From positions 12,168,001 to 12,232,000 of the forward strand of contig NC_133030.1 of the NCBI RefSeq assembly GCF_048771995.1: a DNA stretch of 64,000 bases, read 5' to 3'. Made by a program: the position numbers and the translations under genes. This document shows positions 44,681 to 57,301 of this stretch, one piece after another. Each line of letters opens with the position of its first letter. Position 1 is the stretch's first letter. Below the pieces are notes generated by a model. It made no database searches and was not told the DNA's origin. It saw only the letters and a list, made by a program, of their open reading frames with translations. This stretch comes from Taeniopygia guttata (taxonomy: Eukaryota > Chordata > Aves > Passeriformes > Estrildidae).

Positions 44681-47600
44681 TTACACCTCAGTGTCCTCTG
44701 TCCCTGCATCTGTGTGAGACATGTAGACTGACACCTCTGCTGCTGGGGGTGATGAGCTCTCTGAGGAAAAGGACACTCCCAGCCCTTGGTGGTGACTGTC
44801 TGTGTCAGAACCTTCTTCCTCCTCCTCCTCATTCTTTTGCAGATCTTGGTCACTGTCATCATCATCATTAACATCATCTGCTGCGTTGTCCTCAATCACT
44901 TCAACCCTTTCTCCAGCCTCGGGGTCCACATCAGTCTTAAACCACACAGCTTTGTAGCCATCATCTGCCACGTGCCTCTCTGTTTTGAGGATTGACTTCA
45001 CTTCTTTCTCTTGTCCAGCCTCTTCTTCCTTGTCTTCCTCTTCCTGGTCAAAGATGACAGTGGAAGCTATGGAACCCTTTGGGAGACTGTCTGTTTCCTC
45101 TGCACTGGAGAAGTGCAAGGCAAGTGCTGGCTGCTCTGGCACAGGAGTCTCTGGCTGGACACTGCTGGTTTCTGATGTCTCGTGCTGCTTGGGGCTCACA
45201 CCTGGCTGTTCATCTTCCTGGTAATACTTGTTCTCGTGACCCTCAGAGATTTCCTTGGAGAGCTACAGGAGGAGAGACACGTTGTGACTGTAGTGGCAGG
45301 AAAAGAAATGGGGAGCAGGAGGGAAGGGGTGACTGCAGTGACTGAGCTCCTGCTCAAGGCAGTTCAGCTTGGTTTGCAGCCAGACCTGTTTGAAGCCAGG
45401 GAAAGCTGCAGATCCCTGGAAGAGACATTCTTATTGGCTCCATTTCTGGAGTTTTCTCAGCTAAGCGGGCTCATTCTCCAGGAGGGCTGAGCACCAGCAG
45501 CACACACGTGGTGGTTTGTACCCACCCCATTCTGCAGTGGGATTTCCCTCACTCAGGGTCTTTTGTGACCCACCTGAGCTATGTGCTCTGCACTCAGGTC
45601 TAGGCTCCTGGCAGGCCCAGCCTATGGCACAGACCAACATCTGGTCAGACAAATTACACCCTAAACTTGCCAGTGACCAATCTGCCAGGGACCTGAGAGG
45701 TCCAAAATTAAATAGCTCAGGTGCAGGTAAGTGTCTGAGCCCAGGGGACTCTGTGTGGTGTCTCTTTTATATGAAGGGACTCTCCTCTCCTTTGACTATG
45801 GAGGATGGACAGTGGTTTATACCACAAACAGATGTTTTTCAGAGACAGCCCCTGATGTGTGCCATCACTTTTATCCTAGATTTTGTACTCCATGGAGCTG
45901 TGGTGCTCTCCTTACCATGTCTGCTCATCATCCACCATACAGCTCCAGCCTCAGGGGCAGAAAGAACAGCAGCAAACACCACCAAAGTGGTGCTACCTCT
46001 GCAGACTTTGTCTTGGGAGTGATTCACCACCTTCACACAAATGTGGGGTACTTGGGAAGCCCAAAGCTTCCTCAGATCCCACTTTATAACTCTTAGAAGT
46101 TCAGGTACAAACAAGGCACTTACCTTTTTCTTTACCAGGTGTTTGAAAGATTTTCTGTGCCATCTACTGGATTTCCATACCAGCACTCCAAGGAAGACTA
46201 AGGCAATTAACAGCAGTGCTGCTAATGTGCCCCCTAAGATAGCCATGTCCTGAGCAGAGTACATCTTGTGAGAGGGGGCTACGGCTGTGAGAAAAACAAA
46301 CCAGTGTTACAAAGCCTAAAACTGGCAGGCAGCATTTTCCAACACAACCTTTCACTGTGGGAGAAGCTCCAATCAATTTTTGAAAGGCAAGGAAGCATCT
46401 TGTGCTGCAGAATGTGACAGTCATGTGTCTGATACCACAGAAAATCTTTTTTTGCTGTTCTAAAAGCAGAGGGCTTCTTTTTTAATTACACAGAATATTG
46501 TCATTTCCAATAAATTCCATGCAGTGGAAATAGCAGCCATTGACAGGAGAGTGACTTTTACCCCGTGATTTAACTAAGTTAATAAATACCTGACTGCATC
46601 AGGCAAGCAGATGCCACATGGAGTAAAGTTATTTAGTTCTTTGATTTTCCCACTTTACCCTTTTACACCAGAATGCAAAAATGAGGTACGTCTGTGTATG
46701 AAAATGCAAAGCTTCCTTCCATCTGGAACATCCCCTCCAATGCAGATGAGCACATCAAAATAAGAAACAAAAAACCAGAATAGGAAATAGGAAAAGCATT
46801 AGAAAGTCCCCAGGACAAGAAAACCTTTTTTGCCCTTTTGTAGCTGTAGCAATTTTGCCCAGTCTGCTCAGGGGTAGCTTCTGCTTCCATCCACTGGTCA
46901 GTGTCAGGTACTTGTACAGAGACTGACACCAGAGTGGAAAGACAGTACCATTCTCAACTTTGCTTGGTGGTGGTGGAGATGGGCTTCTTTAATTTTTCCA
47001 GTTTCATTGTGTAGTGAAAATGACTGTCATTAATGATTAATGAAACAAGGATTTGCTCTCCTGCTGACTTGTTTCTTATAATGGAATTAGAGTATTCCCT
47101 CTGCATTTGATTCCACCCTCAGTTTATCATTAACACCTTGGCAAGGATTTAGGACCTCAGGGAATTTTTGCTGCTTCGTCCTGTCTCCTGAGGAGCCACA
47201 GGCCACAGGGAGTCACAGAGCTCTGTAATTCTGCATATTCGACAGCACCATTGCTTTGTGTGGCTTAAGCAGCAAGAGCAACATTTCTAAATTGCCCAGA
47301 AGTGTTGGCACATGCTTGGAGCATTTGTAATTCTGTGAGCTCACACATGGACTAGTTTTATGCTGTGCTGTGCCCTTAAATGGAGTTTCAGTGGTTTTTA
47401 GCTGTGAAGTGGCACTGCCTTTAGGGAATCCAAATTTAGACCCAGGAACCCACTTGTTTTTCCCACACCACAATGGTGGTCATCAGAGGGTGAAGTGATG
47501 GAACTTCAATCACACATCATTGTGTAGAATCCAGTGGAGTCTGGGCATTGTCTGCCTATCCTGTGATAAAAATTCATTGCTACTGGTTATCTGAACTTAA

Positions 47601-50600
47601 AGCATAAGAAGTTTCATGAACTTCAATCCTAATTTATTTATAAGACCAATTTAAGAGTCATTTCTCAGCAGTATGGAAGTGTTTTCACATTGACAAGGTT
47701 AAACAATAGCCAGAGGGTTATATATGAAGCCTCATGTCTCTCTTATTACTCATGGGCCGTTTCTCCTGTAAGACCATAAAATCCTGGTGTAAAAGACCCT
47801 GACCTGACCTGACCTGAGTAGAAAAGCCTTGGTTCCTGGGCAAGCCTGGCTTTGGGGTGTGCCAGCTGCTCTCTGCTCTGCCTCAGACAGGCAAGAACAT
47901 TGCAGTTTTCTCTGTGTTTGGCTAAAAAGGAGCAATGATATACTGAGGTCTGCTTTGCCATGAAAATACATCTTGGGTTGTTTCCCAGCATGAACCAATC
48001 CCAGTTTTAGCTTTGGAACAAGAAGAAAAGACACTCTAATACACAGCACCACCAAAGTCTCAGGAGGCTTTTCAAGACGTGTGCTGACTATGCTGTGAGA
48101 ATTTTGTTGGGGTGTTTTCCCTCTTAAAGCCATCACAGAACCTCCTGTGGGTTTGGGATTTGCCTCAGCCCAGACCCACGGACTTCAGCAGGTGACCCAT
48201 TATGGCCAGTTTACCACAGAAATAAAAAAGACTCCCCAGAGCAGAAAACAGAGACCCACCCCCAACCTACCTGTGGCAAGGATGACCTCCACCACAATTA
48301 TGGTGCTTGCCTCCTCCAAGCTCAACACATCTTTTCCAACAGCCTATGGAAACATGGGAAAGAGATGGCTTAGGGACTTCCAGATCTCCAGCTCACTCTC
48401 AAGGTCTGTGGGGGGGCCCTTTGAGGAGAAAGTACCTTGTCCCTGTCCTCACCACAGCCATTCAGTGTGGCTGGACAGCCTGGTCACAGGGGAACAAGAG
48501 CTCTGAAGATGGGAGTGGATGAGCTGAACCACGCCCCTGCTCTGTGTTCAGCTCCCAGCACAGGGCAGAGCACAGGTTCTGGGGCAGTGTGGGGCAGGAG
48601 CAGCAGGTGTTGGCACCTCTCTGTGCCCGTCCATGGAGCTCCAGCAGTGCTGTGGCCAGGCTGGTTCAGACAGCCCCAAGGACATGGCACTGTACCAGGC
48701 AAGCCTTAGGCAGGCATGTGGACAAAGGGAACATCCAGCCTCTTACAAGGCTAAAGTTATTGACAGCTTCTTTGACCCAAGCAAAAAGAGGATTTGGATT
48801 CCTCCTTCCCACACCCCTGACAAATGCCCAAGAAAGGTGCCCTACCTGGATGGTCACAGTTCCTGGGGACTCCAGCATTTTGTTGGTCAGGATGAGCCCA
48901 TCCCTGGTTGCGATGAAATCAGTGCTGTTTTTGAGATAGTACTCAATGTTGGGATTGACTTTCTGAAAGGCCAGAGAGTGGGTGATCAAACCACACTGTG
49001 CTTCACATGCATCTTCCCAACAACCCCTTGGCAGGATTTGTCCAAAACACCTGAGGTACGAGCAGGTGCGTAGAGTAATAAATAAACCTGGGCTGAGCAG
49101 GTGAGAAAGGCTGAACTCAACTGCATTCAGCTTGTGGCTCAGAGGCCAAGAACGTACCACAAAAACCATAAAAAAAATTAAAATCCCAAGTCTTAATCCA
49201 GGTTGTGTTGGAAACTTTAGTACTTGTCCAAGCAAAACACACCTATGCAAGTGATGTGTGTGGGGAGTCCAGCAGCTTCTCCCCATTACATCACACATAA
49301 GTGGTTCTGGTATCTGTGCAATTTCCAAGGGAATATAACATGGAACATTAGAGGACAACATGTGTTTGCCTCTCCACACCTCCCCTCCCTCGTGTTTCCT
49401 GATCCTGCTTTAAGCCTGAAGCAGTGAGACAGATCACAGAGCACTTTTTGTTTCTTACATCAGGGAAATCCTCATCCATTGCCATTATCACCAGGGGGGT
49501 GGAAGGATCTCCAGCTTGGTAGACGAAGCTTCTCTGGGGCAGCCCAACAAACACTGTCCCGTTGTAGACCCCCTTCTCGAAGTAGGGTGGAAAATTGCTT
49601 TTATTGATGACCTTGATCACTACAGTGGCTACAGAATATTTCCTTATGTTGCTGGCCTGGGTGGCCTGGAGAGAAAAAGAGAGAGATGCCAGATTTCTGC
49701 CCTGGTGAGACACAAAAGGACAGGCTTGATCCAAAGCCCGTTGCAATTCCCAACTCAGCAGAACACGCCCAGGGTGAATTTCCTTTGCGGTCACCACCCA
49801 CACCTGAGGGGAAACTCCCAACTGCTGCAGGAGCTTTGCTTGTGGCTTGGTGCAGGACATAGGTCAAACTGGGCCCTTCCAAAGAAAGGGAGTAACTGAG
49901 TCATATTTGAGGCCACTGACTCCTGTCACAGCCAGGCTGCTGCTTCCTAGGAATCCAGCTGTGCTGGGTGGCTGGCTGTAACAGTCATCACTTACCATAA
50001 CTTGCAACAAAAAGGAACCTGGGGACGTCACTATTTCGTTCATGGTTAGATTCCCTGTGTCTGCATCCACTGAGAACACTTTGTTTGTATTCCCTAGGGA
50101 AAATGCAAAAACCATTCAACCATCAAATTCCTTCATAAAGCGACCTGGAGCTCACAGACTCATTCTTCCACGTCTTAGTGAAAATACCCTCAAAAATGCT
50201 GTTTTCCTTGCCTGCCTGGCTGCTTCAAAGACTGGGAGTGCTGGCCAGGGATGCAGAGGGATGCATTAGGTATGTGTGAACCCAATTAAATGAGGTAGAA
50301 CAACAAAGCTTTGCATTTCCAGTGCCTAGGCCCACAGATTGCCAGTCTGAAGTATGATAAATGCTCAGAGGCTCTGATGCAATTTGAGGACTGAACATCT
50401 CCATCCAGTTCCCAGATTGCTCTGGGAATGCTTATTTCTCTATACTGATTACAAAGGGATTCTAAACACAAACCTTGTATTTATGTACAGGTAGAAATCA
50501 GATTCCTACATCTGTATGGGAATCATAGAAGTACCTGTGTTGGATACAGGTAAGATAAGCAGAATTTTTAGTTCTCTTCCTCACCCTGAGACATTGTGGG

Positions 50601-53600
50601 CTCTCTCTTGACAAGGATCTGAATCACTGACTGTGGGGAGGGAGGCCACACTCCATCCAAATGCCAGTGGAATTTAATGTTCTTTAATACATTTGGCATC
50701 AGGAGAACATTCACAACTGTGCTGCCATGAAGCATAATAGGTAAAGGGAGAGGAACACTTCACTTGACCAATATGACCTTTGCCTTGATTCTTCTGGAAT
50801 CAAGACCAAAACAGGGCAGATGAGATAGTGGCAATGTGCTGGGGAATAAAAACATAATTCTGGGCAATGAATAGAAATTAGGCTGATAATGTGGGAATTT
50901 TAGGTATAGCTCAAACACTGCATGGAAGTAGCATGACCAGATTGACAAAATCACATCTAAAAACTTAGACGCAAAACATGTCTCATCTCACAAAAAACCA
51001 AAATATCTTTTTGAAACAATTTCATTGAGATTGGTTTGTGGGACTGTAATTATATTTTTTCTTCCTCTCTGTACAGTCTGTTTCTTCTACAACAGTGTTC
51101 TGTGGCTCTAGTTATATTTCTGTGGCAGAAACGGAGGGGCAAATCCCAGGCCCTCCCTCTTGGCAGGTACCACAGGAGACATGAACAACGTCCCTTGTGG
51201 AAGGTGACAAGGTCTACTCACCCCCGACAATGCTGTACACGATCCTGTCGCTGATGGTGTAGTCAGGGTCGACAGCATAGATGGGTCCTGGCTCCAGGAG
51301 GAGCGGGTCAGTCTGCAACAGCGAAACAAACAATCACACACCACAGGGTAGGGCCAGCTCAGCAACTGGAGCTCTCCCAGCCCACAGCACATCCCGTGGC
51401 TCTGCCTAGACAGAATGGGATTTATTGCTGGGAGGTGTCTGTGACAGGGCAGAGGTGAGAGAGCCTTGAGCTGGTGTTCCAGCTCTTGCCTCTCCTGTGA
51501 TGTGCTGTAGGAGCAGAGACAAGCAGTGCTGCTTGGGGTGGGAACTGAAGATGATGAAGACTCCCTATTCTGAATCATCTGCATTGTACTGGAGACCAGC
51601 ACAAGCTCGTGGAAATGATTCAGTGCTTCCCACTGGGAACAGCGCCAGGGGCACTGTCTGAGCCCTCCTGCTCACCAATTTCTCGGAGATGTTGACCCTG
51701 CCGGAGTAGGGGCTGCTGATGCAGACACTGGTGTCATTGTAGAGCTGGGTGCAGGGCAGGAACCAGGGTGCCCGGGTGTCACTCTGCTTGATGCTGATGG
51801 TTATTGTTGCAGTGGCTGTGTTGGTGGGCTCAGGGCTGTTCTCAGGCCTGTCCTGCTCCCAAGGCAAAGCACACACATGAGACACAAGTTTCACTGCCAA
51901 AACAAGGGCCCATCTGCACAAAAACAGTGGACTGGGGCCCTTTAGCCATTGTTATTCCATTCTGTTTAATTGGAAATTTATGTGAGAGTAGCTAAAGCAG
52001 TAGGTTATCTTCTTCTGCTGACAGAAGTGGGCTGACTGCAGGTCTGTTACTCGAATTATGGAGAGGGAAAGGCTGCTCTGAATGCAACCCCCCAGCCCCC
52101 TGGCCCCACCCTCCCTCCTGTTATCTGGGGGATGTCCCATCCAGACTCATCCTTCAGGTAAGAGCGACCATGCAAATGAGGCATTCTGTTTTTCCCAAAC
52201 CACTTACCCTTGCATACAAGAGCAATGTTGTAGAATTAAATTTGTCATAGTCCAATGCTTTTTGTAAATAAATTTCCGGGTTGTTAACTCCTCGTATGGC
52301 AAAATAACCGTCTGTGTTCTGGCAAGGAAAAAGGAAAAATCCTATAGCAGACTCAATAACAGACACATTCCAAATCCTATTCATTGCTGTCTTTGTCATC
52401 CCAGCTGGACCTTTAATCTTGAGGAACTTGGATGAGGGGTGCTGTGGGAAAGTCTGATCGACTTAATTTTTGGTACTGCGCACTGGAATTGCCTGGCTTG
52501 TCAGAAAGGTTTGTTCTTGTGAATTTCCTCTCACAGACCTCCTGCTTTGACTGCCCACCTGCTCAGCAGCTTCTGGATGAAATAGATTACATTCTTTATT
52601 TCCTATATTTAGCAACTTGCCAACAATCCTTGATTTTGGGTCCCTAATAGCCAACAATTTCACTTCCATGCACAAAAAAGGTCAAAGATGGCTCAGCCTT
52701 TGAGAGCTGGCAGGATCACCTGCCTTAGCCTAACACAGCTGGACTTTGAAAGAAACTGTAAAGCCGAGTTGAAGTATCATGCATTGCATTTTACTCTATA
52801 ACCTTCTGCATTTGCTTTGGTTCTCCTTTAATCTTATGCCTTTGAATTTCTATCCCTCTGGATTTACACCAATATGAATGAAGTCTGATCCCAGAGCTGA
52901 AAAACTGGTGGTTTCTGTTCACAGAAACTTAAATTCCCTAGGGATATAGAGGTAACAGAGGCACTGTCTGCTCTCTCCACAACACTTTTCAAAAATGCAA
53001 ACATACATTTGGTTTTTCTCTTGAATTTCATTTTGATTTTAGTTTACAGCCAGCCCTTGCACTCTAGACTGGCATTGGTTTAACTGTGTGCACAATCCAT
53101 TTCCTGTGCTGCTGTTGGCAGCTAGGGCAAGGACTGCCTTCCCCATCAGACTCAGTGCAATTCTGAGCTCCCTGAGGTACAAAGTCTCCCGATATGTTTT
53201 CAGATCATGCCAACAAGACTTTCCTGAATCATTACAGCTCTGAACTTTCTAGATGAAACTTTAATCTGTACAGTGCATTAAAAGTGTGAGCCATAAGAGA
53301 ATTCAATACCTGCAGCATTGATGGCTCTCTTCTGCTAACCAAATCAATGTTTGGGTTTTGTAAAAGTTGAGTGAGCTAAATGCAGCTTATCCTCAAAGCT
53401 GGGGCTCTTCTGAATCCAACTTCTCCAGAGCTACTGTTTGTCCCCAGAGTTGCTCACCTGCACTGTGGTATTGAGTTCATAGTAGATGATGTCTAGGTCA
53501 GCATCAGTAGCAGTTACTTCTTCACGGGCTACAATGGTTGTGTCCACTTCTGTAGCCTGAAAAAACACAGTGTTGTAGTTATTGTCTGTGTGAAATGGAT

Positions 53601-55572
53601 GGAAATCCTCTCCCTGCTGACCCTTCCTCAGTCCCACAGCACTCAGCGAGCAGTGCCCTCTTCCCTTCCCAAAACCCCTTACCTCTGGGACATCCCTGGT
53701 GATGTTTGGCTGTGGAAATACAGGGTAGTTATCGTTCTCATTCAGAATAGTGACTAGAATTTCCAAGGACTCACTCTGCAGAATGGACAAATCAAAGAAT
53801 CAAAGACAGAAACAGACTGTTGGGGCTGATTCTGCTTTGCAGAGTGACCAGAGGGGATAGTGTAGGGATGGGGGCCAGATGGGGCTGGGGTTTGCAGCCA
53901 GCCCATGTCCTGGGGCAGGACTGTGGGCTTGCTGCCCCCTCCTCCCCACTGGCAGAGCCTTGGCACTCTCTGTGGTTGTAAGAGCGATGTGTCTGTCCAC
54001 AAAGAGAAGGACATCTGCCCATCCCAGTGTGAGGATTAGGAAGAGAAGAGGGAAGCAGGTGCTGCCTGCAGTGCCTTGTCTCAGGACTCAGCCATGGGAG
54101 AGCACTTGCCTGGTCAGCAGGGTCCTTGCAGATCAGGTACAGCAGCAGCACAGGGTCTTCCTGCATAAAAAACAAACCCCTCACTGAAGAAATAACCAAA
54201 GAGTACAAACTCTGGCTAAAGCAAATGAGCCAAATTTGTGCTTTGCTGAATCAGAAATGCTGCTGGGCTATATCAAATTTTCAGGTGTATCTAACTTCTC
54301 GTTTCTTTCCTTAATGCTGGGATCTTGTATATGGTGACATCAAAGCAGCCCCATCTTTCAGGTGCTCTCCCTGCAATCCCTTAAGATGTTGTCAGAGCTA
54401 ATTTGCCATTCTCTCTCACCTCAGGTGAATTCAAACAGATTTCTTTTAAAATTGAATAAATCAGAAACATTCTATGCAGCGAGTACAGTGGTACCTGCGG
54501 GGTGTTAACTCTGGTAGTTGCTCTTTGCTCAAGTAAAAATGGGTTTTTATATTGAAAGGGAACTTAAGGGTGCCTGTGGCTGTATACAGAGCACTCCAGG
54601 AAGCTAAAATAATGTAGCAGCAACCTAAGTGAATACAATGACCTTTTATACTGCCTTTCTGCGTCACACAAGATGACAGATCCCAGAATGATTTGGGCTG
54701 GAAAGGGCCTTAAAGCTCACCTCATTCCAACCCCCTGCCATGGGCAGGGACACCTTTCACTATCCCAGGCTGCTCCAAGCCCTATCCAACCTGGCCTTGG
54801 ACACTACCAGGGATGCAATAGCCACAGCTTCTCTGGAAAACCTGGCCCAGGTCATCAGCACCTTCACAGGGAAGAATTTATTCTCAGTATCCCATCTAAC
54901 CCTGCCCTCTGGCAGTCTGAAGTCAGTCCCCCTTATCCTGTCATTCTAGGCCCTTTTAAATGGCCTCTCTCCATCTTTTTTGTAGCCTCCCAAACTCACA
55001 CAACTGAAATAACTTATTTCCTCTAGAAACAGGTTAAGAATCCCTGGAAGCCCAAGACTCCAGATTGAAACTCATTGCATCCCAGCATTATCCATCTCAT
55101 CCTTACAGCCTGCCAGCTAAAGGCTTACCTCATAGTCCACACACTTTGTCAGCCGCAGCTCGGAGCCCTCAATGGTGAAGAATTGGCCATCGGGGAAATT
55201 GGGATCAATTGTTAGAGTGAAACCTGGCTGCACTTGTGTGGTAGCCACCACATAAGGACACTTATTTTCAGGAACACTTGGGTTGCTGTTACTGACAGAA
55301 CATCCTGGAAAAACACACAAATAAGATGCAAAATTGCCCAAGGATTCACATTGTGAAGGGGCAGGGTGAGAGCTGTGGTCACAAACTGTGGGGCAAAGGG
55401 GTGTTGGAGTGTAGCAACCTCCCACCTGTAACAGGGCCACCCCCTCCCATGGCAGACATTCCTCAAAGACATGGACCTCGTGAAAGAGCTTACCTGGCTC
55501 CTGTGCTGAAATCTGTGCCAAGAGGGCCAGCAGGAAGAGTGCAGACATGAGAAGCCAGTGAGGAATAGCCAT
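44681..55572 (-). CDS. CDHR5: Cadherin-related family member 5 (mu-protocadherin-like)
   Basis: Fourteen coding exons on the - strand: 55494-55572, 55129-55304, 54110-54160, 53683-53775, 53458-53556, 52208-52318, 51676-51852, 51222-51312, 49996-50093, 49459-49665, 48846-48962, 48271-48343, 46124-46284 and 44681-45262. They join in phase to 704 codons plus stop. Residues 1-23 are a signal peptide. The ectodomain carries cadherin calcium motifs (LNENDNYPVF, TATDADLD, DPDYT) and the CDHR5 hallmarks APWFLPCTQ, LEPGPIYAVD and SFLLQVM. A transmembrane helix is at about 472-494. The cytosolic tail of about 210 residues is acidic (EEEDKEEEAGQEKE) and ends in DTEV, a class I PDZ ligand. CDHR5 pairs with CDHR2 between intestinal microvilli and binds USH1C, so the tail fits. 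The mucin-like repeats of human CDHR5 are absent. SCT follows upstream, as in human 11p15.5. It could be a paralogue rather than the strict orthologue. Confidence 0.9.
54667..55060 (-). mobile_element. CR1 LINE fragment inside CDHR5 intron 2
   Basis: The + strand contains CAGAATGATTTGGGCTGGAA, TCATTCCAACCCCCTGCCAT and CCAACCTGGCCTTGGACACT, which is the reverse complement of the CR1 3' region. The element is truncated and moderately diverged. It lies between exons 2 and 3 of CDHR5, in the same transcriptional sense as the gene (- strand). Confidence 0.85.
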
Positions 55573-57190
55573 GGTGAGCTGCCAGTTGCTGAAAAATCCC
55601 TTTTTCCAACTAAGCTGATCTCCCTGTTCTGCCCTGTGCCCTTGTTTGCATTCACCACTTTATGGCATCAAGAAACACCAGCTGGCTGTGGATTGCCATG
55701 GTTCAACCTTTGCCCCTTTGCCCCATTGGATGACTTATTGAAGGATTTTCCAGTCATGAAACAAGGAGACACATAAATCCTTGCTGCTTCTTTTTTCCCT
55801 GGATATTCCCTATCCCAAACTCTCTGTGGCAACAAGGATATAGTTGAAGCAGTTCAGAACTCAGAGCCAAGCCCTTGCCCAGCTAAGCATGAAGGACAAG
55901 GGCTGGTACTTGGGAAGCTGCCTGGAAAGGCAGGGAAAGGGGGGAAATTTGGTTTCTGATGTGCCAGAGATGGGGTCTGTATCCCACAAAGTGAGCAAGT
56001 GGATCCCAGCAGTGACAAGGCTCACCTGCAGTCCAGGGAATGTCCAGCAACTCTGTAGGGAAAACGTATCTCCTTTTACTGGTGGCTGCTCCTTGCAGAG
56101 ATGCTTCCCAGAATCTCTCTCCAGGAGATCCCACACCAGGAAATTTTCAACTATTTGAATCTCAGCAGCTTCCTGAAGTTTTCAGGGGACCTCACTGCTC
56201 TCACTGATCTTTTAAAATTCTTTCTGACTTCAGGCAGTTCTCAGATGCTGCACCTGAGCTAGATAGTTATTAACAGCTTACTGAAATCCAGGCTGTCAAC
56301 ACTCATTCCAAAACTATTCCAAAAGGAATCTTTCCAACAGAGACTTCCTATGGACCAAAATGAGCAACTGCCAAGGTTTGTTCAGGTCCTCAGTAAGGGA
56401 ATGGTGCTTAGGTGTGCATTTGAGTGGAAACAGCTCCTTTTGCGGGTGTCAGGTCCATCACAGATGGTGAAAACTGCTGGAGCAGGATGGGCTGGGCAGG
56501 GCTGCACAGCACAGCACAGGATTGCAGCTGAAGAGCCTTATTTTTAGCTGCTCTCCAAAATCCATGGGTTTTGCAGGAAAGCTGGTGTGGCTGTTCCATC
56601 AAAGCTGGGGGCAATCTGCCTGTGTGGCACAGGGACAGTACATAAACCTCATTAAGTGGTGTGAACAAATTGTTTCTCATGGAGCTTTGTCTTTAGTGGC
56701 TGTGACAAAACTGGGCCACCAGCTCCAGGGGCAGAATGGAGAGGAAACAACTTTTACAATCTGTTGTGCAGCTCTCAGAACATTTATTTGCCATAAGACC
56801 TAACATCTGGCTTTGTTGCTGCTACATGGAGCCCTGATTCTGACCTCTGTGCACAGCTGCACTGTAGGCACTCCCCAGTCCCAGCCATGTGTCCCACCAT
56901 GCCTCATGTAAGGGAATCCTGGCAAAACGCTCCTCTCCCCTGCATTCCTAACAATCCAAGACCTTGTAACAGAACCATCCTTATTCCAGTTTCCCAAAGA
57001 GCAGCCAAGGCACAGGCACAGCTAACCATTTTTATTTGGGATCAGCAGCAGGCAGCCAGATGCCAACACAGAGTGGAAGGGATGTGCTTCACTCAGGCTC
57101 CATCTACTGACAGCAGTACACAATCACATAAATTTCACTTTGGAGAATCTCAGAGGTTTCATTGGTTTTTGACTGCTTTCCAGGATTATT
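55573..57190. other. CDHR5-SCT intergenic region
   Basis: About 1.6 kb with the CDHR5 upstream region at the left and the SCT 3' flank at the right. No other gene or repeat family was seen, and I see no clear TATA box for CDHR5. Confidence 0.45.
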
Positions 57191-57200
57191 TTTATTTATT
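57191..57200 (-). terminator. SCT polyadenylation signals
   Basis: TTTATTTATT on the + strand gives two overlapping AATAAA signals on the - strand, about 105 bases beyond the SCT stop. Confidence 0.6.
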
Positions 57201-57301
57201 TGCCTATCTCAAGAATTTTTCCTAAGCAAGAGCTTCCCTGTTTATCTTCAAGGCCATACACGTGCAAAGCTGTCTCCTTGGCTGTTTCTTTCCCTTCACC
57301 T

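Noticed and set aside
47803-47818. GACCT short tandem (CTGACCTGACCTGACC)
   Set aside because: Three copies of a pentamer in an intron; could mimic nuclear-receptor half sites but is too short to support.
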